In this document: positions 1 to 7,278 of the stretch, piece after piece
How positions within the stretch are numbered: position 1 is the first letter of the stretch
Layout of the letters: each line of letters begins with the position of its first letter
Origin: Clostridiales bacterium
Lineage (GTDB): Bacteria; Bacillota; Clostridia; Christensenellales; CAG-138
DNA length: 21,874 nt
Reading direction: 5' to 3'
NCBI GenBank assembly: GCA_031270585.1
Contig: JAISXK010000058.1
Location: 1 to 21,874 of the forward strand
Program-made: the position numbers and the translations under genes
The notes under the pieces: model-generated
The model's database searches: none
Seen by the model: only the letters and a program-made list of their open reading frames with translations
What the model was told of the DNA's origin: nothing

Positions 1-869
1 GCTTTGCCGTGGGCCGCACGCAGGAGATATTATATTACATCAAGCGCATACTGAAGAAGAACCGGCTGCCGGAGCTTCGCGCCGTTCCGGTATATATCGA
101 CAGCCCCCTGGGCATTGAAGCCACCAAGGTATATGAACGCTGCGCAAAGGGGTATTATGACGCCGAGGCGCGCGAAATGGCCAAGGATGGCTCTCCCTTT
201 GATTTTGCCACGTTGCGCGTGGCAAAATCCACAGACGAGAGCAAGGCCATCAACAACGAACACGGCTGCAAAATCATCATATCCTCCTCCGGTATGTGCG
301 ACGCGGGGCGCATACGCCACCACCTGAAGCACAACCTTTACCGCGCCGACTGCACCGTGATATTCACAGGCTACCAGGCGCAGGGCACGCTGGGCCGCGC
401 GCTATTGAACGGCGTGCAAAAAGTAAAGTTTTTTGGCGAAGAATTGCGCGTCAACGCAGATATACGCCGGCTGGACGGGTTTTCGGGCCACGCGGGCATG
501 GATGAATTGCTGGAATGGGTTGCGGCTATCACGCCAAAACCGCATAAGGTGATACTGGTTCACGGCGAAACCGAGGCGTTGCTGACATTTTCGCGCGCGC
601 TGCAGGACGCGGGGCAGGATACGCTGATACCTTACCTCGGCGACGCGTACCTTCTCGACAGCGGACGCACGCGTACCGCAGCCCCCGCGCCCGAGGCCGC
701 CGCCATAGAAACCACCGCGCGGGATTATGGCATTCGCAAGGAGGTCGCGCGGATAATTGAGCTGCTGGATAAGAACGCGGATCGGCGCTCGCCCGATATG
801 CCGCTGAAGCTATCCATACTTGAGGCGGATGTGAAGGCGATTGTGGATAAGTGGGAAGCGATACTGTGA
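1..869 (+). CDS. MBL-fold/beta-CASP RNA-processing exonuclease-like protein (3' part, 5' end outside window)
   Basis: This is the C-terminal part of a metallo-beta-lactamase/beta-CASP protein of the COG1236 (YSH1/CPSF73-like) group, whose members are zinc-dependent nucleases acting on RNA. The reading frame is open from the left edge (Phe-Ala before Val-Gly-Arg-Thr-Gln-Glu), so the GTG at 9 is an internal valine and the gene starts upstream. Visible signatures are the beta-CASP aspartate in VYIDSPLG, the SSSGMCDAGRIRHHLKHNL segment carrying the conserved Ser-Gly-Met and histidines, GFSGHAGMDEL, and VHGE, the last two being RMMBL-type metal or active-site motifs. The N-terminal HxHxDH zinc site must lie outside the window. 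About 289 residues are seen of a family that is usually around 530. A non-conserved tail of about 60 residues follows the RMMBL part. The gene ends about 60 bases before the pyrF promoter and is probably transcribed separately. Confidence 0.9.
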   Translation, partial: FAVGRTQEILYYIKRILKKNRLPELRAVPVYIDSPLGIEATKVYERCAKGYYDAEAREMAKDGSPFDFATLRVAKSTDESKAINNEHGCKIIISSSGMCDAGRIRHHLKHNLYRADCTVIFTGYQAQGTLGRALLNGVQKVKFFGEELRVNADIRRLDGFSGHAGMDELLEWVAAITPKPHKVILVHGETEALLTFSRALQDAGQDTLIPYLGDAYLLDSGRTRTAAPAPEAAAIETTARDYGIRKEVARIIELLDKNADRRSPDMPLKLSILEADVKAIVDKWEAIL

Positions 870-932
870 AACCATGAAACGCGCAAAACCCACGGGATAC
901 AATCCGGACACAACCCGCGAAAAAATTCCCTA

Positions 933-961
933 TTGACATTGGGCCGCATATATTGTACGAT
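933..961 (+). promoter_or_regulatory. Sigma-A-like promoter of the pyrF leader
   Basis: A perfect -35 box TTGACA (933-938) and a -10 box TACGAT (956-961, 4 of 6 consensus) are separated by 17 bases. Transcription would start near 968, leaving a leader of about 150 nt before the pyrF start codon. Confidence 0.75.
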
Positions 962-967
962 GCCAAG

Positions 968-1098
968 GATAAGAATATGGAGCGTAAAAACACAAAATGC
1001 AAGCTTTGATGAGGGTGGCAATCCCATATATTGTAGCGTTTAGCTACGGGGCCGGTTGTTCCAAACACTGATGTTTTTTACATTCAGTGTTTTTTTTT
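968..1098 (+). ncRNA. Structured pyrF leader RNA or independent small RNA
   Basis: This is the transcript predicted between the promoter at 933-961 and the terminator at 1063-1098. It contains a GTAGC/GCTAC hairpin (around 1034-1048), a GGG...CCC mini-hairpin (around 1013-1025) and a short open frame of ten codons (977-1009, MERKNTKCKL). That frame has AAGGA seven bases upstream, but the SD would sit at the very 5' end of the RNA, so its translation is doubtful. I cannot match the leader to a PyrR-binding loop or a named riboswitch. It may be an attenuator leader sensing pyrimidines, or a stand-alone sRNA with readthrough into pyrF. Confidence 0.45.
1063..1098 (+). terminator. Intrinsic terminator/attenuator upstream of pyrF
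   Basis: The arms AAACACTGA-TGT and ACAT-TCAGTGTTT form a stem of about 12 bp with one bulged A and a five-T loop. A run of nine T (1090-1098) follows. It sits only 12 bases before the pyrF Shine-Dalgarno site, downstream of a strong promoter, which is the arrangement expected of transcription attenuation. Confidence 0.8.
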
Positions 1099-1119
1099 GA
1101 AATTTTTTATGGAGGTAGC

Positions 1120-1998
1120 ATGATGTCAGACAAGCAAACCACAAGTAACGCGATGGATAGGCTTTACGACAGCGTAATGAAAAAAGGGCCGGTATGCGTG
1201 GGGCTCGACACACAGTTAAAGTTTTTGCCCGCGTGTTTGCAAAAGCAGGATTATGCCGAAGCGGAAAAACTGGTTATGTTTAACAAACGCGTCATAGACG
1301 CCACCCGCGACAACGCCGCCTGCTTTAAAGTGCAGATTGCCTGCTACGAGGCGCTGGGCCTTGGCGGCATGCAAGCCTACGCCGAAACGCTGCGCTACGC
1401 GCGCGGCAAGGGCTGCGTCGTAATAGCGGATGTAAAACGCGGCGATATCGCCTCCACCGGCGAATTATACGCCAGGGCGCACTTCACCGGCGACTTTGAG
1501 GCGGATATTATCACCATCAACACCTACATGGGCGAGGACGCGCTTTCCCCCTACTACCCCTACATAGAGCGGGGCAAGGGCGTGTTCGTACTGGTAAAAA
1601 CAAGCAACCCGCATAGCGGCGACGTGCAGGACCTCAACTGCAACGGCCAAACCGTATACGAACGCATGGCGCGGTTGGTTGGCGAATGGGGCGGCGCCTT
1701 TATCGGCGAAAGCGGCTTCTCGGCGGTGGGCGCCGTAACGGGGCTCACCTACCCCGGCGAATTTGCGGCCATACGCGATTTGATGCCCAACACGTGCCTG
1801 CTGATACCCGGCTATGGGGCGCAGGGCGGCACCGGCAAGGATATCGCGAGCTTTTTCAAGGATGGCGTGCGCGGCGTCGTCAATAACTCCCGCGGACTTT
1901 TGACCGCCCATAAGGAAAAAACGGAGCGGGACGATTACGACGTATACATCCGCGACGCCGTGTGCGACATGCGCAGGGATATTGAGCAGTGGCTATAA
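1120..1998 (+). CDS. pyrF: Orotidine 5'-phosphate decarboxylase (type 2)
   Basis: PyrF decarboxylates OMP to UMP, the last step of de novo pyrimidine synthesis, in the cytoplasm. The catalytic signature IADVKRGDIAST is present at about residues 102-113, with Lys106 and the flanking Asp104 and Asp109 forming the charged network known for this family. VFVLVKTSNPHSGDVQDL and the C-terminal GYGAQGG phosphate-binding segment fit the longer type 2 enzymes (about 270-300 residues) found in Clostridia and some other phyla. The start chosen is the ATG at 1120, because GGAGG lies at 1111-1115; the adjacent ATG at 1123 gives a more usual 7-base spacing and is equally possible. An in-frame extension back to 1087 runs through the terminator and is rejected. 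pyrE follows after 9 bases, so the two are co-transcribed. Regulation is probably through the terminator at 1063-1098. Confidence 0.95.
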   Translation: MMSDKQTTSNAMDRLYDSVMKKGPVCVGLDTQLKFLPACLQKQDYAEAEKLVMFNKRVIDATRDNAACFKVQIACYEALGLGGMQAYAETLRYARGKGCVVIADVKRGDIASTGELYARAHFTGDFEADIITINTYMGEDALSPYYPYIERGKGVFVLVKTSNPHSGDVQDLNCNGQTVYERMARLVGEWGGAFIGESGFSAVGAVTGLTYPGEFAAIRDLMPNTCLLIPGYGAQGGTGKDIASFFKDGVRGVVNNSRGLLTAHKEKTERDDYDVYIRDAVCDMRRDIEQWL

Positions 1999-2007
1999 TT
2001 TGAATAT

Positions 2008-2592
2008 ATGGAGAAATACGACGCGATGAACACAGCGATGGATTTGATGAAAATGAGCGGCGCTTTTTTAGAGGGGCACTTTTTGCTCACGTCGGGCAAG
2101 CATTCCGGCAAATACTGCCAATGCGCGCGGTTGCTGCGCTTCCCAAACCTTGCGGAGCAGGCGCTTGCCCCCGTGGCGCGGCGGATAAAAAGCCTTAACG
2201 CCACCAAGGTTTGCGGACCCGCCATGGGCGGCATACTCGTATCCTACGAACTGGCGCGGCAACTGGGCGTCGAAAGCCTGTTTACAGAGCGCCTGGATGG
2301 AGAAGTGACGCTGCGGCGCGGCTTTACCGTAAGCCCCGGCGACCGCGTTATCATAGCGGAAGACGTGATAACGACGGGTAAATCCACCATGGAAACATAC
2401 GACGCGCTGGTGGCTCAGGGCGCAAATATTGTGGGCGTGGCATGCCTTGTGGATAGAAGCAACGACGGTCTGTCGCTGCCCATGCCGGTCTATTCCGCCA
2501 TCAATTTGCATATAGACATTTACGACCCGGACGCGTGCCCGCTGTGCAAGGCGGGCGCCGGCAAGCCCGTTAAGCCCGGAAGCCGCCTGTAG
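2008..2592 (+). CDS. pyrE: Orotate phosphoribosyltransferase
   Basis: PyrE transfers the phosphoribosyl group of PRPP to orotate, making the OMP that PyrF consumes. The PRPP-binding signature RVIIAEDVITTGKST lies at about residues 113-127. LLTSGKHSGKYCQCA near the N terminus is the orotate-site region, and the C-terminal CPLC...KPGSR is typical of the clostridial and cyanobacterial-like OPRT group. At 194 residues it is of normal length. The start is uncertain. The ATG at 2008 has no Shine-Dalgarno site, the ATG at 2026 has GGAG 12 bases upstream, and the ATG at 2038 is also in frame; homologues usually begin close to the EGHFLLTSG motif, so 2026 may be the true start. It forms an operon with pyrF and has no recognisable terminator of its own. 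Confidence 0.94.
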   Translation: MEKYDAMNTAMDLMKMSGAFLEGHFLLTSGKHSGKYCQCARLLRFPNLAEQALAPVARRIKSLNATKVCGPAMGGILVSYELARQLGVESLFTERLDGEVTLRRGFTVSPGDRVIIAEDVITTGKSTMETYDALVAQGANIVGVACLVDRSNDGLSLPMPVYSAINLHIDIYDPDACPLCKAGAGKPVKPGSRL

Positions 2593-2661
2593 TTATAAAA
2601 TATATCCCATGACGGTATAAAAACTTTTAATGAGGCGTTTGTTTAAAGCCACGGCAGGGGG

Positions 2662-2689
2662 TTAAAAAAAGTATATTGTCCGCTATAAT
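2662..2689 (+). promoter_or_regulatory. Promoter of the hybrid histidine kinase gene
   Basis: A consensus -10 box TATAAT (2684-2689) is preceded, 16 bases away, by TTAAAA (2662-2667, 4 of 6 match to -35). Transcription would begin near 2696, giving a short leader with GGAGG at 2708-2712 seven bases before the ATG at 2720. Confidence 0.65.
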
Positions 2690-2719
2690 ATGTATATAGT
2701 TCAACGCGGAGGAAATACT

Positions 2720-5700
2720 ATGCCCAAAGCGAAGCGCCAACGCTCCATCAAGAACGTTGTTTTATTGTTAATTGTTACGAGTATCACGGTTTTTACCGTG
2801 ATATTTGTCGCCATTTTTTATTACGCCATGCCGGGAATGCTGCGGGAGGCCGAGGAAAGCTACCTGCGCGAGCAGCTTGATTATGTAAACGGCCTATTGC
2901 AGGACGCCATCAGCAACACGCACTATATGGCCTACGACATAGGCATATGGGATGAAAGCGTGCGCTTTGCCACGGGCGATTACGCGGACTATATCGTGGA
3001 CACCTGGGCCGATACCTCACTTTTGGATACCTATCAGTTCAACTTCGTTATCATGGTGGACGCCGCCGGCAACGATCTGTATACGGAATATTACGATTAC
3101 CGCAACGGCACGCACATCCCCCCCTATGGCGAAGGGTTTAGCGCTTATATAGACGAGGCCATGGGAGAGCCCGTGCGCGCGCGCTATGCCGGCCTTGATA
3201 CCGCCCCGCCCGATGCCGAGGATATGGGGCTTGGCGGCATATTGTTTTTTGAGGGCGAGGCGTACCTTGCCGCCACCATGCCCATTATGCACAGCAACCG
3301 GCAGGGCGGCGTATACGGCGCCGTTACGCTTGGCCATAGGCTGGATAACGCGTATTTTCAGGCCATTACGCATTTGGATACCACGAGCTTTGAGGTGTTG
3401 CCGCACGACCGGATCGCGTACTATGATACGCGTATACAGCGCGAATACAACATGGCTTACACACAGATACCGCTTTCGGATATCTCGGGCAACCCGGCGC
3501 TTTTATCCATGCGTGATACGCGGCGCATCTATAACGACGGCTGGCAGACGATTATTTACACCACGCTCACGATGCTTGCCGCTATCATTTTGCTTGGCGT
3601 GACGCTCTACCTGATCGTGCGGCGTTTTGTCGTAAAACCCATACACGCGCTCTCCGCCGATATTGCGTACACCGGCATATCCACAAGCCAGCTGCAAGCG
3701 AAAAGCTATGGCGGCAGCCTCGAACTATATTCGCTGTGCGGTTCCATCAACGAGATGCTTGCACGCATAAAATCCACCAACATCACACGAGAGGTGCTGC
3801 AAAACCTGTTAAACGGCGTGGATGCGCTCCTTTTTGCCACCAACCCCGATACGCATGAAATATTGTTCATCAATGATGTGATGCGCAAGCAGTTCAACCT
3901 CACAAACGATGTGATCGGGGATAAATGCTATAAACATCTGCATACCCACCAGGATGTGCCCTGCGACTTTTGCCCCATCCCCAAGCTGAAGAAAAACCCC
4001 GATAAGGCCATCACCTGGGAAACGACGAATGCCGTCAGCGGCCTTTGTTACAGAAGCACGGACAGCCTCATCAAGTGGCCGGGGCTAAAATACGCGCATC
4101 TGCAATTCGCGCTTGATATCACCGGCGCCAAGAGCGCCGAATCCTCCATGCTGCGCAGCATGCAGCAGGAAGCGCTCATGTCCTCCATATCCCAAAGCTT
4201 TTTGGCGCTTGAAAAAATCGATACGCTCATCTATGGCGCGCTGAAGATGACGGGCGAGTTTATGGGCGTCAGCGAGCTTGTGATAGCAAAGATCGATATC
4301 AGGAATGGCGCCATAGGGTACGCATACGGTTGGTACGGCGAGCAAAACCGGGCAAAGACGCCGGGCGCAGCCCCGCTTGCGTTTGAAACCGGCATGATGC
4401 TGTATGACGAGTTCGTGACCAAAAAGCGGCCGGCTGTCGTTTGCCGGAATACCGAAGATTTTCCAAACTTCCGGTTTTTATCCGACACAGGCGTAAAATC
4501 CTTCATCACGGTGCCGCTTATGGTATTTGGCGAGCTGTGGGGCTTTCTTAGCGCGGATGATTGCGCCGGCCCCCGCGCGTGGAGCATAAGCGACGAACAA
4601 CTGGTGCTGACAATCGGCAGCATCATATCCGGCGTGATCGCCCGCAACGGCACTGAAGAAGACCTGGCGCGCATGAGCAACCTTGTCAACAGTTCGCCGC
4701 AGTTTATCAGTTATGCCGATGAGAAAGGCAATTTTATATACTGCAACCCAAGCTCTTTGCAGATATTGGGCTATACCGCCGAAGAACTCGTGGGCAACAG
4801 CATGCGCATGCTGACAGACGAAACCACCTATGAGTATATGATCAATGGCTTAATCCCCCGCATCATTCAAAGCGGAAAGCTGGATTTTGAACTTACGTTG
4901 CGCTGCAAAAACGGCGACGAGCGCGTGATGTCGTTCTCCTCCTTCAAAACCGGCGCGGATATGATGGGCATTGGCTCCATCGCCTCGGATATTACAGAAA
5001 AAAAGCGTCTGGAACAGGATCTGATCAACGCCAAAGAACTGGCGGAGGAAAGCAGCCGCGCCAAAAGCGATTTCCTTTCACGCATGAGCCATGAAATGCG
5101 CACGCCTATGGGCGCGATTATCGGTATGACGAGCATCGCCAAAGCATCGCCCGCTATCGAAAAGAAGGAATACTGCCTGGATAAAATCCAGGAAGCCAGC
5201 AGCCACCTCCTGGGCGTAATCAACGATATATTGGATATGTCGAAAATCGAGGCGAAAAAATTCGAGTTTGCGCATACGGAGTTTAACTTTGAAAAAATGC
5301 TCATGCGCGTGGTTGACGTGAACAATTTCCGCATAGATGAAAAAAAGCAAACGTTGAACGTGCATATAGACCCACGCATACCGCGCTTTTTGATAGCGGA
5401 CGAGCAGCGGCTGGCACAGGTGGTCACAAACCTTGTATCCAACGCCGTGAAGTTTACGCCGGAAAATGGTCTGCTATCCATCACGGCCGATTGCGTCGCC
5501 CAAACGGAGGATAGCTGCACCCTGCGCGTGGAAGTCAGCGACAGCGGCATTGGCATCAGCGGCGAGCAGCAGCGGCGGCTCTTCCGCTCGTTTGAACAGG
5601 CCGACGGCGGCATATCGCGTAAGTTTGGCGGCACGGGTCTTGGTTTGGCGATAAGCAAAAACATTATAGATCTGATGAACGGCGAAATATACGTGAAGAG

Positions 5701-6598
5701 CGAGGTTGATAAAGGCTCCACATTCGGCTTTGTGATCACGGTCAAGATAGGGAGCGCAGGCCGGAAAAACCTGCTTGCCCCCGGCGTCAAATGGGAAAAC
5801 CTGCGCCTCATGGTGGTGGATGATTCCCCCGACGTGCTGGAATACTTTAAGAGCATAACGGACTCTATAAACATAAAATGCGATACGGCAAACGGCGCCG
5901 ATGAGGCGCGCGCGCTCATTGAAAGCAACACGGGCCTGCCCTACAACATTATATTCATAGATTACCGCATGCCCGGCATGAACGGCATTGAGCTCGCGCG
6001 CACCATTAAGGACGATTTCTGCTCGGATACCGCAGTCATCATGATATCCGTGGGGGAATGGAGCGAGATAGAGGCGGAGGCCAACGCCGCCGGCATAGAC
6101 AGGTTCCTGCCCAAGCCGCTCTTTCCCTCCATGATCGTGGATTGCATCAACGAATGCCTCGGCGTAAATACTCTAACCGAAACGCCGGAATTAGCCCACA
6201 CACACACCGAGCAGTTTTCCGGCTGCAAAATCCTGTTGGCGGAAGATATCGAGATCAACCGGGAGATCGTTATTTCCCTGCTTTCGGATACGGGCGTATT
6301 GATTGACTGCGCGGAAAACGGCCGGCGCGCGCTCGAAATGTTCCGCGAAAACAGCTGCGCGTATGATATGATATTCATGGACATCCACATGCCGGAGATG
6401 GACGGCTACGAGGCCACGCGCCACATACGCGCGCTGCCCGTGCCGCGCGCCAAAACCGTACCCATCGTGGCCATGACGGCAAACGTCTTCCGTGAGGACG
6501 TGGAAAAATGCCTTGCCGCCGGCATGAACGGGCATATAGGCAAGCCGCTCGACCTTGACGAGATGTTTGGCATGATGCGACGGTATTTGCCGGGATGA
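2720..6598 (+). CDS. Hybrid sensor histidine kinase (CHASE4-PAS-GAF-PAS-HisKA-HATPase-REC-REC)
   Basis: This is a 1292-residue membrane sensor kinase. A membrane anchor (about 10-33) is followed by an extracytoplasmic region with CHASE4-like features (YDIGIWDES, FVIMVDAAGN; about 36-275), a second membrane helix (277-300) and a HAMP-like linker. PAS1 (about 365-470) carries Cys403, Cys415 and Cys418 (GDKCY, CDFCP). A GAF-like domain (480-640), PAS2 (650-765) and HisKA with His791 in SHEMRTP follow. The HATPase_c N box is near 908, DSGIGIS near 941 and GTGLGL near 971. REC1 has Asp1034/1035 and phospho-acceptor Asp1081 (FIDYRMPG). REC2 has acceptor Asp1221 (FMDIHMPEMDG). No Hpt domain or DNA-binding output is present. 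The ATG at 2720 is chosen for its SD GGAGG at 2708-2712. An in-frame ATG at 2690 overlaps the -10 box and is unlikely. The signal and target are unknown, and no partner regulator lies alongside. Confidence 0.93.
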   Translation: MPKAKRQRSIKNVVLLLIVTSITVFTVIFVAIFYYAMPGMLREAEESYLREQLDYVNGLLQDAISNTHYMAYDIGIWDESVRFATGDYADYIVDTWADTSLLDTYQFNFVIMVDAAGNDLYTEYYDYRNGTHIPPYGEGFSAYIDEAMGEPVRARYAGLDTAPPDAEDMGLGGILFFEGEAYLAATMPIMHSNRQGGVYGAVTLGHRLDNAYFQAITHLDTTSFEVLPHDRIAYYDTRIQREYNMAYTQIPLSDISGNPALLSMRDTRRIYNDGWQTIIYTTLTMLAAIILLGVTLYLIVRRFVVKPIHALSADIAYTGISTSQLQAKSYGGSLELYSLCGSINEMLARIKSTNITREVLQNLLNGVDALLFATNPDTHEILFINDVMRKQFNLTNDVIGDKCYKHLHTHQDVPCDFCPIPKLKKNPDKAITWETTNAVSGLCYRSTDSLIKWPGLKYAHLQFALDITGAKSAESSMLRSMQQEALMSSISQSFLALEKIDTLIYGALKMTGEFMGVSELVIAKIDIRNGAIGYAYGWYGEQNRAKTPGAAPLAFETGMMLYDEFVTKKRPAVVCRNTEDFPNFRFLSDTGVKSFITVPLMVFGELWGFLSADDCAGPRAWSISDEQLVLTIGSIISGVIARNGTEEDLARMSNLVNSSPQFISYADEKGNFIYCNPSSLQILGYTAEELVGNSMRMLTDETTYEYMINGLIPRIIQSGKLDFELTLRCKNGDERVMSFSSFKTGADMMGIGSIASDITEKKRLEQDLINAKELAEESSRAKSDFLSRMSHEMRTPMGAIIGMTSIAKASPAIEKKEYCLDKIQEASSHLLGVINDILDMSKIEAKKFEFAHTEFNFEKMLMRVVDVNNFRIDEKKQTLNVHIDPRIPRFLIADEQRLAQVVTNLVSNAVKFTPENGLLSITADCVAQTEDSCTLRVEVSDSGIGISGEQQRRLFRSFEQADGGISRKFGGTGLGLAISKNIIDLMNGEIYVKSEVDKGSTFGFVITVKIGSAGRKNLLAPGVKWENLRLMVVDDSPDVLEYFKSITDSINIKCDTANGADEARALIESNTGLPYNIIFIDYRMPGMNGIELARTIKDDFCSDTAVIMISVGEWSEIEAEANAAGIDRFLPKPLFPSMIVDCINECLGVNTLTETPELAHTHTEQFSGCKILLAEDIEINREIVISLLSDTGVLIDCAENGRRALEMFRENSCAYDMIFMDIHMPEMDGYEATRHIRALPVPRAKTVPIVAMTANVFREDVEKCLAAGMNGHIGKPLDLDEMFGMMRRYLPG

Positions 6599-6605
6599 TT
6601 TGCAT

Positions 6606-6638
6606 GCGGGCAACCGCCCCTTTGGCGTAAGTGCCCGC
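6606..6638. repeat. Hairpin between convergent genes (possible weak terminator)
   Basis: The arms GCGGGCA (6606-6612) and TGCCCGC (6632-6638) form a 7-bp stem around a loop that can fold further (GCC/GGC). It sits between the convergent ends of the kinase gene and the minus-strand methyltransferase-like gene. No proper T-run follows on either strand, so a terminator role is only a guess. Confidence 0.35.
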
Positions 6639-6642
6639 GTTA

Positions 6643-7239
6643 TTATAAATATCTTCTCGTTTGTTTTTTATATTTTATATACTCTTCACCAAACCTTTTT
6701 TGTAAAAATTGTTCCTCGTTCAATATTTGGACGTGTATCCCCGCAATTGTAAGTATTGTCAATACAGTAAATATGATGTTGGGATATATCAGGGTGATAC
6801 CTGAAAAATATAAACCCATAAATACAAATATTGGATTCCGTGAATATTTGAATATTCCGGTTGTTATCAATTCATTTGAATTTTTTTCATCTATTCCTAT
6901 GCGCCACGCCCGGCCAAATGAAACCAACGCGAAAAAAAATATTATTAAACCCGTGTAACAAAACAGTATTCCAATATATTTTAACCACAAAACGTTTATC
7001 AAATAATTTGATACTATTGGCGGCAATTCTATATGCAAAGCAATGATAATGACAAAAGCACTCCATACTATTAACACCGGAACCAAAGATATTTCTATTA
7101 TTTTTTCGAGTAATTTTTTTGATTTGTCTCCAATTACCCATACCTTAACGCCTTTTTTGTATAATAACAGTATCCTGCCTATCATGAACGTATAGAAAAT
7201 CACAAGGCTTATAATTGCCAAAATATCAATAGTATTCAT
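6643..7239 (-). CDS. Isoprenylcysteine carboxyl methyltransferase (ICMT/PEMT-like) family membrane protein
   Basis: This is a 198-residue integral membrane protein with about five hydrophobic helices. It carries the C-terminal signature of the ICMT/phospholipid methyltransferase-like family: ELITTGIFKYSRNPIF (residues 123-138), EEQFL (175-179) and GEEYIKYKKQTRRYL at the end. In characterised members this region binds S-adenosylmethionine near the membrane face. Bacterial homologues mostly lack a proven substrate, so only a SAM-dependent methyltransferase role is inferred. The start at 7239 is chosen because TTGGAG lies six bases upstream on the minus strand; an upstream in-frame ATG at 7263 lacks a ribosome site. 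The DNA is conspicuously AT-rich, with many AAA, ATT and TTT codons, unlike the GC-rich codon use of all neighbours, which suggests recent acquisition. It follows the aldo/keto reductase gene by 39 bases. Confidence 0.82.
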   Translation of the reverse strand: MNTIDILAIISLVIFYTFMIGRILLLYKKGVKVWVIGDKSKKLLEKIIEISLVPVLIVWSAFVIIIALHIELPPIVSNYLINVLWLKYIGILFCYTGLIIFFFALVSFGRAWRIGIDEKNSNELITTGIFKYSRNPIFVFMGLYFSGITLIYPNIIFTVLTILTIAGIHVQILNEEQFLQKRFGEEYIKYKKQTRRYL

Positions 7240-7278
7240 AGTATTCTCCAAGAGATGATTCAAAACGGGAAAATAGTA

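Noticed and set aside
1012..1025. AGGGTGG in the pyrF leader resembling the T-box core
   Set aside because: The following bases (CAATCCC) do not match the ACCGCG of a T-box, there is no stem I or specifier loop, and the downstream genes are pyrimidine rather than amino-acid genes.
1087..1119. Upstream in-frame extension of pyrF
   Set aside because: It would be translated from the T-run of the terminator with no ribosome site; the SD GGAGG at 1111-1115 marks the ATG at 1120 or 1123 instead.
4867..5931. Long minus-strand open frame antisense to the histidine kinase
   Set aside because: It lies wholly inside the conserved kinase and receiver domains, has no family signature and is a by-product of GC-rich codon use.
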